64,000 bases of DNA from Lepidostoma basale (taxonomy: Eukaryota > Arthropoda > Insecta > Trichoptera > Lepidostomatidae): the NCBI GenBank assembly GCA_022606425.2, contig JAHDVF020000726.1:585338-649337 (forward strand), written 5' to 3'. Positions 42,350-52,994 of this stretch are shown here, piece by piece. The notes beneath the pieces are model-generated. The model was given only the letters and a program-made list of their open reading frames with translations. It did no database searches and was not told the origin of the DNA. The position numbers were made by a program, and so were the translations under genes. The number at the start of each line of letters is the position of its first letter. Within the stretch, counting starts at the first letter, position 1.

Positions 42350-42550
42350 TGACGACTTCGTGGTAGAGTGGTAAGAGCTATGACATCCATACCGAAGGTC
42401 CCGGGTTCGATTCCCGGCGATGGCAGTGTGATTGTCACACTGTCTATGGTCTGGTGTAGAATTCACGTGACAATAAAATTGAGATAGATTGGCTACCTAT
42501 CACATGTCATAAGAATCAATATAATAGCTCAAATAAATTGTATACAGTGT
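42350..42550 (+). mobile_element. SINE-P, near full length (best head)
   Basis: A-box region GTGGTAGAGTGGTAAGAG, B box GGGTTCGATTCCC (42403-42415), body GTCTATGGTCTGGTGTAG, GACAATAAAATTGAGATAG, ACATGTCATAAGAATC, ending AAATAAATTGTATACAG. Expected to be transcribed by pol III and moved by a LINE; no protein. Confidence 0.85.
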
Positions 42551-42684
42551 TTGGCTTCAAACGACCTGTTGTATACGAGGAAAAAAAATAAGTGCGTTGA
42601 AAAATGTTGAAAATAAAAAAAACTTTTTTTAAGTACTCGACCGGTTTCGACTTTGTTAGGCTAATACAAAGGTACAGATTGACC

Positions 42685-42792
42685 TGAATAAATATGTTGG
42701 AATAACCTGGATGCAGTCTGCACAAGATAGAGTGACGTGGAAGCGAATCGAGAAGACCTTTGTATGGATAGGAATTAGTCTAAGAAGACACG
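42685..42792 (+). mobile_element. B-type LINE 3' scrap, inverted to its neighbour
   Basis: AACCTGGATGCAGTCTGCAC and GAGTGACGTGGAAGCGAAT match the complement of 42830-42910, so two copies face each other. Confidence 0.65.
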
Positions 42793-43335
42793 AAGAATAT
42801 GACACCTTCTTCTACTTCCTCAGCCTGTTCCCGTCCACTCCTGGACAAAGGCCTCCTCCATTCGCTTCCATGCCACTCTGTCTTGTGCAGACTGCATCCA
42901 GGTTATTCTGACGTGTCTGTTCAGATCATCTTTCCACCGTAGTTGCGGTCGCCCTGCACTTCTCTTCGCCGTCCACGGTCTCCAAGTCAGCAGTCTTCTT
43001 GTCCAATTTTCGTCCGAAATTCTGGCTACGTGACCTGCCCTTTGATTCGCTATCGTAGATGATGTCAGTGACATTTGTTTTTTCTTTCGCCGTATCGTTT
43101 CTGATTGTCTCTTAGGCTTATTCCTAATGTGGCTCTTTGGGTCACTCGTAGTTTCTCGGCACTTTGCTTGGACAATGTTATAGTTTCGAGTCCCAGAGTA
43201 ATAACTGGCAGAACACACACTTCATAAACTGTTATTTTCTGTCATGGACATGTTCATTTTGAGACCTTCTTTTGCCGCTTCCTCGTGAAGTCTACACAGC
43301 TTCTGCTCTGCATCCAACCGGTTTATCGAAAGCAA
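42793..43335 (-). mobile_element. RTE-like LINE C-terminus, B-type
   Basis: A 132-codon open minus frame (42820-43218): ETIRRKKKQMSLTSSTIANQ, RAGHVARISDENWTRRLLTW, SAGRPQLRWKDDLNRHVRIT and AWKRMEEAFVQEWTGTG to the stop. A plus-strand relative is at 54296-54430. Confidence 0.75.
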
Positions 43336-43339
43336 ACAT

Positions 43340-43485
43340 ACATTATATAGTCTATAAGATGGCATATTTTGGTCATATGATTAGGGGGAGATATGAATTG
43401 ATCACCTGATCATTTAGGGGAAAACATAAGGTCGACGAGATGCTGGCAGGAGACGAATCTCCTGGTTCCACAACAAGTCAAATGT
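43340..43485 (+). mobile_element. RTE-like LINE scrap
   Basis: AYFGHMIRGRYELIT-like coding (43350-43390) in plus orientation between two other LINE fragments. Confidence 0.45.
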
Positions 43486-43489
43486 CATT

Positions 43490-44135
43490 AATGTCAAAAT
43501 GTGCAGATCGTTTACAAATTATAATTCTGCCCTTAATTTTTTTTACTTAGACTCTCTCGAAAATAGGCGAACAATTAATGATATGATGTTGCTTCACAAA
43601 ATCATTCACTTCAAAATAGACAACTCCGAACTTCTTAGTAAATTATTACTGAATACCCCTATGCTTCGCACAAGACACACTGCGAACCAAATATTCCACC
43701 TTCCTGCTTATCGGACCAACTACGCTCAGAGTGCGGCGGTGTACCGGACGTGCGACATGTACAATAAGTGCTTTAATGACATCGATGTGTTCCATCTTAA
43801 TGAAAGTGATTTTTAAAAAATGGTTGGAGCAACCCTCCGGGGCGAATGAAGCTAGTTACTCTACTTTTTCTTTTCTTGTCTTTTTCTTTTTTTTACATTT
43901 TTAAATTATATTTCATCTTTAATTATTCATTATTACTAGTACTACTAGTTTTCTCTTTAACTTATCAAAGTATTACTTTATTCTTCTAACATATATAACC
44001 TTATGTCAGTTGTTATACATATAATATTTGTGGTAGCATGTAATTGGCCTTGTTTTGTTGTCTCTGTGTGTTTATATTTATATACTGTATTTGCTATTTG
44101 TTACCCTCAATAATAAAATAATAAAAATAAGTGAC
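43490..44135 (+). mobile_element. CR1/Jockey-like LINE 3' end, family M
   Basis: 105 open codons (43499-43816): LDSLENRRTINDMMLLHKII, LLLNTPMLRTRHTANQIFHL, AYRTNYAQSAAVYRTC, NDIDVFHLNESDF, then an AT-rich 3' untranslated part to about 44130. The minus copy at 61090-61560 shares both parts. Confidence 0.75.
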
Positions 44136-44251
44136 TGGACTGGCTTGAGGAGCGTCGAGAAGCAATTAGAAACTGGGTCAGAAACGATAGTCAACATCGC
44201 GGAGACCTGACATGGAAGAAGAAAAAAAAAGGAGAAGAAGAAATCACTTAC

Positions 44252-44651
44252 CGTGGTAGAACTGCCTCTAGAGGAAGCTCCTCCGGAAGAATTGGTCATC
44301 TTATCACTCATACTATCACAAACGGAGATCACAGTATCGGAGTTGGCACTCCTCACCATACTATCAGCATCACTGGTCACGGAGTCCGACATCAGGCGGA
44401 CACCATCACCCACGGGGTCACTAGTCTTAGGATCACAGGGAGTCTTCCGAACGCGCGTTTTCTCCGGCGACTTCCCGTCCTGGGTCTTGGAAGGATGATC
44501 TGGCACGGCCGCGGCAGCACGGAGGCGAGACGCCCTCGTCGTGCGGACTCTGAACGAAGAGCTTCCGGAAGGTGGGGATGCTTTTTGATCGGAAGGGTTG
44601 TTCTCTTCCGGGTTGTCTTTTGACGTTGATGTCGCCCGCGACGATGGAACC
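44252..44651 (-). CDS. Candidate internal exon of host gene (second of three)
   Basis: A 400-bp open exon on the minus strand: acceptor ATTATTTCAG before 44651, donor ACG|GTAAGTGATT at 44252/44251 (near-perfect consensus). Entered in phase 2 it encodes 133 codons: VPSSRATSTSKDNPEENNPS, SFRVRTTRASRLRAAAAVPD, PEKTRVRKTPCDPKTSDPV, SDADSMVRSANSDTVISVCD and ending GGASSRGSSTTV. Ser/Thr/Arg/Asp-rich and without predicted folded domain, as in cytoskeletal adaptor linkers. Its first base completes the AG|G codon left open by exon 48682-49420, so the join gives Arg with no frame change. The plus-strand open frame over the same place is a shadow. Confidence 0.75.
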
Positions 44652-44749
44652 CTGAAATAATACAAAATTAACACGACAAAATGTACCCTGACATACTCAT
44701 ATTTTTGTCATGCCAATTGGAACTTTAATGTAGTAGTTTCCCGCTGCTT

Positions 44750-44985
44750 TCCACATTTGTATACAGAAGGGTAATTTTAACCCTATTACTCTCTACAACT
44801 TTTTAATTGTTGATTTCTCATGATATGTGATAGGTAGATAATCTATCGCCATTTTATTGTCACATGAATTCTACACCAGACCAAAGACAGTGTGACAAAC
44901 ACACTGGCATTGCCGGGAATCGAACCCGGTACCTTCGGTGTGCCAGTCATAGCTCTTACCACTCTACCACGAAGGACTTAAATAG
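44750..44985 (-). mobile_element. SINE-P, near full length, in the host intron
   Basis: GTGATAGGTAGATAATCTAT, GAATTCTACACCAGACCAAA, B-box complement GGGAATCGAACCC and head complement TACCACGAAGG. Confidence 0.8.
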
Positions 44986-45334
44986 ACTATTATATGAACA
45001 TTCATGTATTTTTAAATATCACTTCTGGGCAGGATTATACGATATATCTGTGCAGAAACGCAAGACTGTGTATAATGCAATCATTCTCACCCATATAAAT
45101 TACTGTTACAGTATATTGTTTTTGACTAATGAAGAAGATATCTAAGAATAACCATTCTCCAAAAAGAGAATAATAAGAAGAGCATATATGGCAGGATTAG
45201 AGTGCTGCTGAGAAAGCTAAAAGTGATAATACTCGTATTTAAAGAAATCATTATTTGCAGTAATTAATACGAATGAAAATTTATGGTTTATAGAAGTTTT
45301 ATTATAGTCCATTGTTTTGGTCGAAACACTCTGA

Positions 45335-45595
45335 TACTTTAACATTTTATAACTGTTAATGAAAAAACTTTGTTTTTTATATCACAATTGTATTTTATTT
45401 ATGACAGCTGTTTCAAATTGACATAGGAACAAATACACATAAAGATTCGAAAAATCACTAAAATTTGACATTTTATAAATTATTGTAACACCTGATGGTG
45501 TCAACATTGGTTGATGAAACAGCTGTCGTAAAATAAAATACAATTGTGATATAAAAACAAAGTTTTTTCATTACCAGTTATAAAGTTTTATTATA
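45335..45595. repeat. HH3 foldback with hammerhead-like core
   Basis: Plus arm 45493-45535: CTGATGG, T, GTCAAC/GGTTGAT-type stem, GAAACAGCTGTC; one core change (A9 to G). Left arm GACAGCTGTTTC at 45412. Outer arms share ACAATTGTATTTTATTT and AAATAAAATACAATTGTG. Confidence 0.65.
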
Positions 45596-45775
45596 TTTTA
45601 TGTGAATGACACGTTTCGCCTGTCTATTGTCAAGTGTATTATATAACATTTGATAATGCCTCAAGCAGGCGAAACATGTCATTCAGCATTCACATAAAAT
45701 ATAATAAAACTTCAAAAAAATAGACCAGTACATTCGCATACATTATTTAATAAGGAGTTTTACATCATAGTTGAA
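45590..45775. repeat. HH2 foldback
   Basis: GAATGACACGTTTCGCCTG and TTGATAATGCCTCAAGCAGG then CGAAACATGTCATTC (45650-45684); stem II GCCT/AGGC intact; core C3 to T and G8 to A. Confidence 0.7.
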
Positions 45776-45779
45776 GTAA

Positions 45780-46000
45780 CAATAAGCAATGTTTTATTTC
45801 TAATCTTTAAAATTGACAGTGGGCACACCTCCCAAGAATTCTTAATAAGGAAGTTCAGAGTATACAAGCACGAACATTATCATGAAACAAGAAAGAAAAA
45901 TAAACCAAGACTACAAAAAACAAGAACAAATCACAAAAGTTGTGTGAGGCTGTTCCTGAGTTCAGAAACGGTGATAATTTTTACTAGTACCTGTACTATT
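45780..46000. other. No feature recognised
   Basis: AT-rich, unique in the window. Confidence 0.35.
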
Positions 46001-46330
46001 TTGAATTAATAAATAAAGAAATATATTTTTTTACTTTTCGCTCTGCCAGAAATCATATTTAGGAATACTTCTCGCTGCCGAGGGTCGTTGTGTCCATCCC
46101 GTAAACCATCCACCATGGCTCTCCATGCGCTCCTGTCACCCGTCAGTCTCCAGGCTGCAGCTATTGAGAGGCCAGTCAACGCCCTGATCGATCGCACCAA
46201 CGCGCAACGGCTTGGTGGTCGTTCCTATGGTCGCCTTTCCGTCGACTTTGCCCATTACTATAAGCCTTACGATGTTGTCTAGTCTCCAGGCACGGAGAGA
46301 TCTTCATAAGGTAGGTACGCAACATCCCGA
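46000..46330 (-). mobile_element. RTE-like LINE fragment, family C
   Basis: Complement reads VRSIRALTGLSIAAAWRLTG, DRSAWRAMVDGLRDGHND, and to the right QGRP-like and LVMGK-like words; ends CGAGGGTCG. Confidence 0.7.
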
Positions 46331-46595
46331 CTGAAGTTTTCCATGGTTCCCTCAGTTGTAAAACAAATGTTCGGACGTCAAATGGAAACACAAAACAGGT
46401 TCACATACAAGCACTTACAAGGAGAGGGCATGACATAGGGAAATAACTTCCGGGTGGAATTTTGCAGAATTGTAGTACCCTCTAAGAGTCGTTCATAGTC
46501 AAAGTAAGAAAGCGCAATGGTAAGCCAATTTCGAGAGATAACCCTACTAACTTTGAGCGTAGTTTATATAAGAAATTTCGCCAATTTTTCACAAT
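46331..46595. other. No feature recognised
   Basis: Unique sequence; TTTGAGCGTAGTTTATATAAG resembles a TATA context but there is no transcript evidence. Confidence 0.3.
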
Positions 46596-46599
46596 AAAA

Positions 46600-47600
46600 C
46601 ATACAACAACAACAAACCGCCAATGGACCGCCAACCTACTCTATCCTGGCACACCTCTCTAGTTTCCTCCACATTCATACGGCGAGTCATACGCGCCCGT
46701 TGATTCTTCCGACTTCTAACATTACCAACCTTTAAAATTTGATTAATTTGGTCATGCCATGTTTTCCTCGGTCTGCCTCGACTCCGTACTCCATTCACAT
46801 CATTAACGTATACTTTCTTAACCATTATTTTTCCATCCATGCGTTCCATATTTCCGAACCAACGCACCAATCCTTTCATAATTTTGTTCATAATACCTTC
46901 TTCCACTCTACATTCCTTTCTTATATCAGCATTTGAAATTCTGTCGTATATCGTCTTAGGGTCCTCATCTCTACCGCATTTATTCTGCTCTCGTCCTTCT
47001 TCTTCCAGTTCCATGCTTCGCTTCCATAGATTATGGTTGGGACCAGAACTCCATTGTGAACGGCCGTTTTCGCTTTCACTGATAAATTCTTGTTTCCAAT
47101 AACTGTAATTAAAGCTCCATTCACTTTGTTACCCGTACCCACCCTTCTTTCAACGTCACAATCCGTTCGGCCATCCGCTGTGAACATGCTACCTAAATAC
47201 ACAAATTCACTCACCTGCTCCAAATTCTTTTCGTTCACACTTATGTTACAAACTGTCATTTGCTCTTCCCTTTCAAAAACCATCACCTTTGACATTCCGA
47301 CATTCATCATCAAATCATTTGACTTCCATACCTCATACATTCTCGACACTAAGACTTGTAATTCGTCCGCACTCTCCGCAACGAGAACGGCATCGTCCGC
47401 ATAAAGCAGACAGTTTACAGGCAGATCACTCATCTTAGCACCAGCATTTATTCCTTTCAGTTATTTCATACACTTGTCCATATACAGATTGAACAACCGT
47501 GGAGACATCACGCAGCCCTGCTTAACAACCCTTTGTGATATCAAACCAAGGCGTGATGTCGCCATTTACCCTAACACTGGCAGTGCTTCCTTATGAAATC
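46600..47600 (-). mobile_element. LINE-A copy with RT core, TTTGTTG-tail subfamily
   Basis: Starts AACAACAACAAACCGCC (tail complement). Two open blocks: 46589-47014 (C-terminus, MERMDGKIMVKKVYVNDVNG) and 46921-47433 (MSDLPVNCLLYADDAVLVAE, EQVSEFVYLGSMFTADGRTD). At 47480-47600 the motif-B region is present with stops. 5'-truncated within the RT palm. Confidence 0.85.
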
Positions 47601-47833
47601 GTATATTTTTATATTCGATGATTCTCAGGGGGTAATACAACCCTGAAAAATCCCATCCCGAAGACAGTTTTCCATATCGAGCCCTCGTTAGTTAAACTCG
47701 GCAGAATCAATTTAAAAAAATACAAATATAATATTATATTATAAAAACAAAATCTCACGGATACATTTGTTAATTTTCTCATAAAGCAGTGTACCCTACA
47801 CTTTATTTTTGATACAATAGAATGAATGTCTTA

Positions 47834-48518
47834 AGTCTGGTAACTTAAGCCGATTTTCATGTCTTTTTTGGAGGGCGTTTTTTTGTAGGAAAATAAAAAT
47901 GAATCGTTTTGGAAATTTAGGATGTTTTTATTTACACATTAAAGATACAAAGTTTTTTTTTGATAAAATTTAATGGTATATTATTATTATTATTATTATT
48001 AATCGAAGTTGGCACCTCGAAAAAAAAGCGCGTGGGTGGCCCGGGTGATTTTGGCTCTTGATGTTATCTAAAATCAAAAATTCTTGAAAATTCTTAATCT
48101 GAAGACATGTCATTCCGGTCGGAACTACAGAAGTTAAATTTCATGGATAAATAACAAAATGGCGGACTTCAAAAAAAAAGTCAGCAATGAAGGGGTTGTA
48201 AAATAAAAAGTTGGGGGTGAAAAAATGTCTCGGTAGTTCCGCGAGAATGACATGTCTTTAGATTAAGAATTTTCAAAAAAAATTGATTTTAGATAACATC
48301 AAGAGCCAAAATCACCCGAGCCACCCACGCGCTTTTTTTTCGAGGTGCCAACTTCGATTAATAATAATAATAATAAACCATTAAATTTTATCAAAAAAAA
48401 ATTGTATCTTTAATGTGTAAATAAAAACATCCTAAATTTCCAAAATGATTCATTTTTATTTTCCTACAAAAAAACGCCCTTCAAAAAAGACATGAAAATT
48501 GGCTTAAGTTACCAGACT
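47834..48518. mobile_element. 685-bp foldback element with ~270-bp inverted repeats
   Basis: AGTCTGGTAACTTAAGCC (47834-47851) is mirrored at 48501-48518. The arms keep high identity through TGGAGGGCGTTTTTTTGTAG, (TTA)n, GAAGTTGGCACCTCG and CACGCGC; the 150-bp centre has AAATGGCGGACTTC. No coding. It lies in the 4-kb host intron, 160 bp from the exon. Confidence 0.85.
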
Positions 48519-48681
48519 ACTACCTTAAATCCGACGATTAACGGTCCACTACTCCTAGTTCCACGACCTCAGATACCATTTGTGGGCGTCTCTCCGCCTC
48601 CGCCATGACTGCAACGACTGCTGGTGACATATTACAGATTCTTTAGCAAGCTTACGAATGATGTATATACTGAATGCATAC

Positions 48682-49420
48682 CTTTGGATCTTGTTGACAA
48701 GCCCCTGATTTTGCAACTGTTGTTTCCTACGTTCCTCCTTATACTTCCTCATCCTCTCATCGCGTCCCGCCTCGCCGCCCATGGTTCCAGAACTCATTGT
48801 CCTATCGAATTCTTCAAAATCTTCAACATCCAAGTCACAAGATAACTCCCCGCCAGAGAGCGCACCGATACCCTCGCGATGTGCTATTGTATTGTATATA
48901 TCTAAATCTGGAGATCTGTCAACGGGAGAAATCGGGATAAAACTCTGAGGAGAATGTTTCAAATCACTTGTGTCTGGGATACGCGTCTCGATTCTATTGG
49001 CTTGTCCTTCGGTAGTTTGCACGGGGACTCTTCTGCCCTTCTTCTTGACCTTCTTGGCCCCCACGCGCCCGGCCGCAGCCTTCGTCAGGTCCTGTGACAG
49101 GCGGCTTCTCTTGGCGAGGCCGCTTCCCCAGCACGAGACCGCGCTGCCAGAATGCGGGTCATCGTCCTGCACGCATGCGCGCCGCTCGGGGAACTCTATG
49201 ATCTCCCCGAAGCCGCGGGCGATGATCTTGATATCCTCGAAGAAGGGGCGCTCCTTGATGACCCTGCTGGAGCTAGGGGGAGCAGCGGTCCGGAAGCGCC
49301 GCGGCTTGACCGGTCTGAACGCGGAGCATGGTCCGGACGAAACGCTGTTGAGCGCGGGTCTCCGCACGGGCGAGCGACGGCTCTCTTCACGTCGGTGGTC
49401 TGCGTGGTCTTGGACGTTTC
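48682..49420 (-). CDS. Candidate internal exon of host gene (first of three), possibly supervillin-like
   Basis: A 739-bp exon on the minus strand: acceptor TTTATTTTCCAG before 49420, donor CAAAG|GTATGC at 48682/48681. The long frame (about 245 codons) includes RPVKPRRFRTAAPPSSSRVI, KERPFFEDIKIIARGFGEII, GAKKVKKKGRRVPVQTTEG, LDVEDFEEFDRTMSSGTM and RMRKYKEERRKQQLQNQ. It is basic, low-complexity and probably disordered except the last charged helix. RMRKYKEERRKQ resembles the R-I-x-(R/K)-YK-x-ERR(R/K)Q element in supervillin N-termini; that is a weak family hint only. The first 30 codons are also open in another frame (ETSKTTQTTDVKR), so the incoming phase is uncertain. GC content is far above the surroundings. 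Confidence 0.75.
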
Positions 49421-49519
49421 CTGGAAAATAAACAACAATAATATAATTACAATTTTTTTTTTGTGAATGTATACTGTAATCAAAATCTTTATAGACGGTA
49501 CATTGAAACTGACATGTGA

Positions 49520-49730
49520 AATCTGGCATAGGACTTTAACATATATACAACTTCCAAAATTTGTCAGACATCGTCATAACAAAGGTGGAATGGGGAATGT
49601 TGTAATTACATAAAGCGTGCGCTTAACCCAACCAATGACAGGTCATAAGTCCTGTAAACACCTTAATCAACCATATTCAGTTTCCAATTTGCATCTTCGT
49701 CTCTATTGAGATACAATTAAATAATATAAT
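49520..49730 (-). repeat. H repeat, uninterrupted copy
   Basis: AACATATATACAACTTCC, GGAATGGGGAATGTTG, CCAACCAATGACAGGTCAT, TCTCTATTGAGATACAATT. It preserves the site into which the 1.9-kb element went at 36495. Confidence 0.7.
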
Positions 49731-49989
49731 GAATTAAAATTGATTTGAGTCCGAAGATTATGTCCATATGAAAGAGACCAAGAGGCAGACTATTTATTTA
49801 TTAAATGTAGGGAAACAAATTTATTAAATGTAGGGAAATAGACAAACATACAGTTTAATAAGACAAGGAGGTAACCCACCACTTACCCGAAGCCGTTATA
49901 GGACGCAGCGACGCCCTTTCGTCAGCTTCGCTCATACAAACCCTAGACCCGCCCCCGTCCACGCGGGACTTATGGGAACGCGGGAAAAC

Positions 49990-50650
49990 TAGGGCAAACA
50001 AACAAACCATCACGCCGTTTCCCCGCAGGGGAAGGCAGAGAGAATGGACCGCCACACTAATCTATCCTGGCAAACCTCTCTAGCTTCCTCCACATTCATA
50101 CAACGAGTCATATACGCACGTCGATTCCTCCGACTTCTAACATGACCAACCTTTAAAATTTTATTAATTTGGTCATGCCATGTTTTCCTCGGTCTGCCTC
50201 GACTTACATCATTAACGTATACTTTCTTAACCATTATTTCTCCATCCATACGTTCCATATGTCCGAACCAACGCAGCGATCCTTTCATAATTTTGTTCAT
50301 AATACCTTCTTCCGCTCTACATTCCTTTCTTATATCAGCTTTTGGGATTCTGTCGTATTTCGTTCTACCACACATACGTCTTAGGAAAACTAGAGAATGC
50401 AATAATAATAATAAAAAGCCAAAGGCAAAAGGGTCTACAGGCCACATTTAATCATCGCTTTCATTGAAAATTCTTATTTACAATAAGTACAATTAAACCT
50501 GCAATCACTTTGTTACTCGCACCAATTATTCTTTCGACGTCACTGACCGTTCGGTCAAACGCTGTGAACATGTTACCCAAATACACAAATTCAGTACACT
50601 GCTCCAGATTTTCCTCGTTCAAACGTATGTTTTACTGGGGAGGAAAGAGA
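49990..50650 (-). mobile_element. LINE-A copy, TTTGTTG-tail subfamily
   Basis: Tail complement AAACAAACAAACCATCACGC, then 50010-50395 mostly open (MERMDGEIMVKKVYVNDVSR, RKTWHDQINKILKVGHV). 50395-50470 is unrelated (AAAGCCAAAGGCAAAAGGGT); 50471-50640 resumes upstream blocks. Confidence 0.8.
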
Positions 50651-50664
50651 ACCAAAACGATATA

Positions 50665-50960
50665 AAGGATTTTTAATTGTATCTCAATAGAGACGAAGAT
50701 GCAAACTGGAAACTGAATATGGTTGATCAAGGTGTTTACAGGACTTATGACCTGTCATTGGTTGGGTTAAGCGCACGCTTTATGTAATTACAACATTCCC
50801 CATTCCACTTATTACTTTATGACCATGTAAGATAAATTTTTGGAGGTTGTATATATGTTACAAATCTATGCCTAACTTCACATGTCAGTTTCAATATGCC
50901 CTCTATGAAGATTTTGATTACATATGTTAATCTTTTTAAGATTAATCTATATAATCCAAA
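50665..50960 (+). repeat. H repeat
   Basis: Mirror of 49520-49730 in opposite orientation 1 kb away; the pair brackets the LINE-A copy. Confidence 0.7.
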
Positions 50961-51109
50961 CACTAACGCAATCTATGGAGATTAATTTTAAGCATTTAGC
51001 AGAACTACTTTATTAACACAATGTGACGGCTATCGCCATTAGCGAATTGCTAGAAGCCGCCTGGAGATGTCACTCCTATCTATATGCCAAAGAATTGACC
51101 AGAATGATT

Positions 51110-51265
51110 ACAATATTTTTTGTGAATGTATACTTATACGTGTGAAATCCAGTATTCGTATACAAGTATAAGTATACATTCACAAAAAATGATATAAAGG
51201 ATATAAGTATCATGTTGATTATCATGATATGTGATAGGTAGCTAATTAGTTAATCCACCGCCAGT
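51110..51265. repeat. GTATAC-rich inverted repeat and SINE-P scrap
   Basis: GTGAATGTATACTTATAC and GTATAAGTATACATTCAC are inverted (51124-51189). 51220-51245 (ATGATATGTGATAGGTAGC) is a SINE-P 3' scrap. Confidence 0.55.
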
Positions 51266-51502
51266 TAATGTATGTTCCATCATTATTGCAGATCGCAGAC
51301 GAGCTAGCCAAAAGCTTCTTAGAATCGCGAAAATAAGTGAAGAATAAACAATTTTGTTATTATAGTATACCGCATATTGCTTATTGAAACAACTCCAATA
51401 TACGAGGGTCATCCGGAAAGTCGTACGCGTTTGGAAATATAAAACAATCTAGTATATATAAACAAACATGAACGTTTTATTTGTAAAGAACATACCTTAA
51501 AC

Positions 51503-52269
51503 TAACTAACTAACTGACTAACTAACCATCACGCCATCTCCCTGAAAGGGTAGGCAGAAAGAATGGACTGTCACACTTTTACTGATGCGGCACTCCATCC
51601 TTCTCTTTTCGCTCCGCGGGAGACGCGGTGTGATGGGTTGCGAACCTCATCGCCACCAATAGGCATCTCCCGCGCACACTTCGATCGTGCAACACCCACA
51701 AAATAAATCTAAAACAAATAATATAAAATAAAATGATATAAAATAAAATAACAAAATAAAAATAATTGAACACAAAATGTTCTCTTTAGATGGTGCACAT
51801 ATTGTCTATTTAATTTATGTTCCACGAATCCACCGTTTTTTTAATTTAGCACATAATGTAATAACACATAATGTTTTTTTCGATGTTGCACATGTTGACA
51901 TAGACGATCCGGACTTTTGTGTTTATTTAATTTATGTTTCACGTATCCACCGTTTTTTAAATTAACTGTAAGTAGGCACTTAACCAGCAAGAACTTTGAA
52001 ATAATATTGAAGAAATTATTCAAATTGTCATTGGAACAAATGAAAAATTTATTTTTACACCTGTCAAAAATCTTTATAAAAACTTTAAAACTAATATAAT
52101 TTTAAGAGCAAAACAGCACAAACGTATTACGTGTCACAATTAACTATTATAAAGTGCGGCAACAGTTAAATTGACTAAAACAATTCACTTATACGCGAAA
52201 TATCTCCAAATTAACAGGAGCACCACATGAACCAAACCAAATTTTCAAAAAAAAAAAAAAAAACTACTT
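51503..52269 (-). mobile_element. K retroposon, longest copy, with 12-bp target duplication
   Basis: CATACCTTAAAC at 51491-51502 and 52270-52281 bounds a 767-bp insert. On the minus strand it runs: T-rich 5' end, GTGACACGTAATACGTTTG, a 45-bp AACGGTGGAT...AAATTAAATA unit twice (about 51815 and 51925), AT-rich body, GTTGCACGATCGAAGTGTGC, GAGTGCCGCATCAGTAAAAG and the LINE-A-type terminus and tail. No open frame, so it needs the LINE-A enzyme in trans. Confidence 0.85.
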
Positions 52270-52280
52270 CATACCTTAAA

Positions 52281-52480
52281 CTACTTCTCTATATAGTGAC
52301 CTTGCAAAGTTAAGTATTTGTCGTAACATGTGAAGAGATTTTGTATCCCAGCGTTGTATTCCTCTGCCGCCAGTGTATTGAGATACGTAGTCACAGCTGC
52401 TATCAGCTCTTTATCACTTTCAAATTTCTCTCCTACCAAAAAGTCATCGAGTTTTGTAAACATATGGTAATCCGATCTTT
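52281..52480 (-). pseudogene. Mariner transposase C-terminus
   Basis: Reads SDYHMFTKLDDFLVGEKFES, DKELIAAVTTYLNTLAAEEY, CYDKYLTLQGHYIEK to the stop. SDYH...L..(F/L)L.G..F.SD and the closing C...KGDY.EK-like end are typical of mariner-family transposases. The DD(34)D catalytic part is lost, replaced by the F fragment. Confidence 0.85.
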
Positions 52481-52484
52481 CTTA

Positions 52485-52690
52485 ACTAATTCGTCAATTG
52501 ACCGTTCACATATCGATAGGATGTGTGACACTGCACTAAGGATGCTGGGCTTCATCGTCCGGACCGGACCGAAAGAGTTTTCAGAGATCCCAATGTGCTC
52601 AGAGTCCTATACAACGGATTGGTTCAGAACAGACTCGAAAGTGGCGGCTACTGTATTTGCCAGCGCTCCGCACGGCGTAAACGGGTGCTA
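52485..52690 (+). mobile_element. CR1/Jockey-like LINE fragment, family F, upstream part
   Basis: Reads SHIDRMCDTALRMLGFIVRT, then in other frames EFSDPNVLRVLYNGLVQNR. This is the segment just before the WNPHEA block, so it complements the other F copies. Confidence 0.7.
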
Positions 52691-52994
52691 GTTCCGGATG
52701 ATCCTCGTATAATAACCACACATCAACATCTGTAAACATTTCTTGGAAAACACATATTTCTTTTTACACTCAATATGTTCATATCAATGCATTACAACTT
52801 AAATACGAAAGTAATGCACGAAGCTGGCAGAATATAGATAAATGAAAGATTAATGGCAGACTATTATTTATTAAAAACCATAAATTACGCGTAACCTCAA
52901 TTCTTCATCAGAGAACAGTAGTTCAACGTGATCTTCGTAAAACCTGCTAATATACAATGTAAAAACTAACTAACTAACCATCACAACGTATGCA

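Larger units (their letters stand above)
51401..52709. mobile_element. Mariner-like element carrying two nested LINE-type insertions
   Basis: TACGAGGGTCATCCGGAA at 51401 and the imperfect complement TTCCGGATGATCCTCGTA ending 52709, flanked by TA on both sides. Transposase reads leftward. About 970 bp is foreign: K (51503-52269) and an F fragment (52485-52690). Confidence 0.8.

Noticed and set aside
42350..42430. Functional tRNA gene
   Set aside because: A and B boxes are present, but the acceptor and anticodon stems do not pair and the same head recurs with a common 3' body: it is SINE-P.
48682..49420. Confident naming of the host gene as supervillin
   Set aside because: Only a 12-residue charged helix motif supports it; the rest is disordered and not diagnostic, so no gene symbol is given.
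49152..49466. Plus-strand open frames across 48970-49466 and 44253-44498 as genes
   Set aside because: They are shadows of the minus-strand host exons, which have splice sites, phase agreement and better amino-acid texture.
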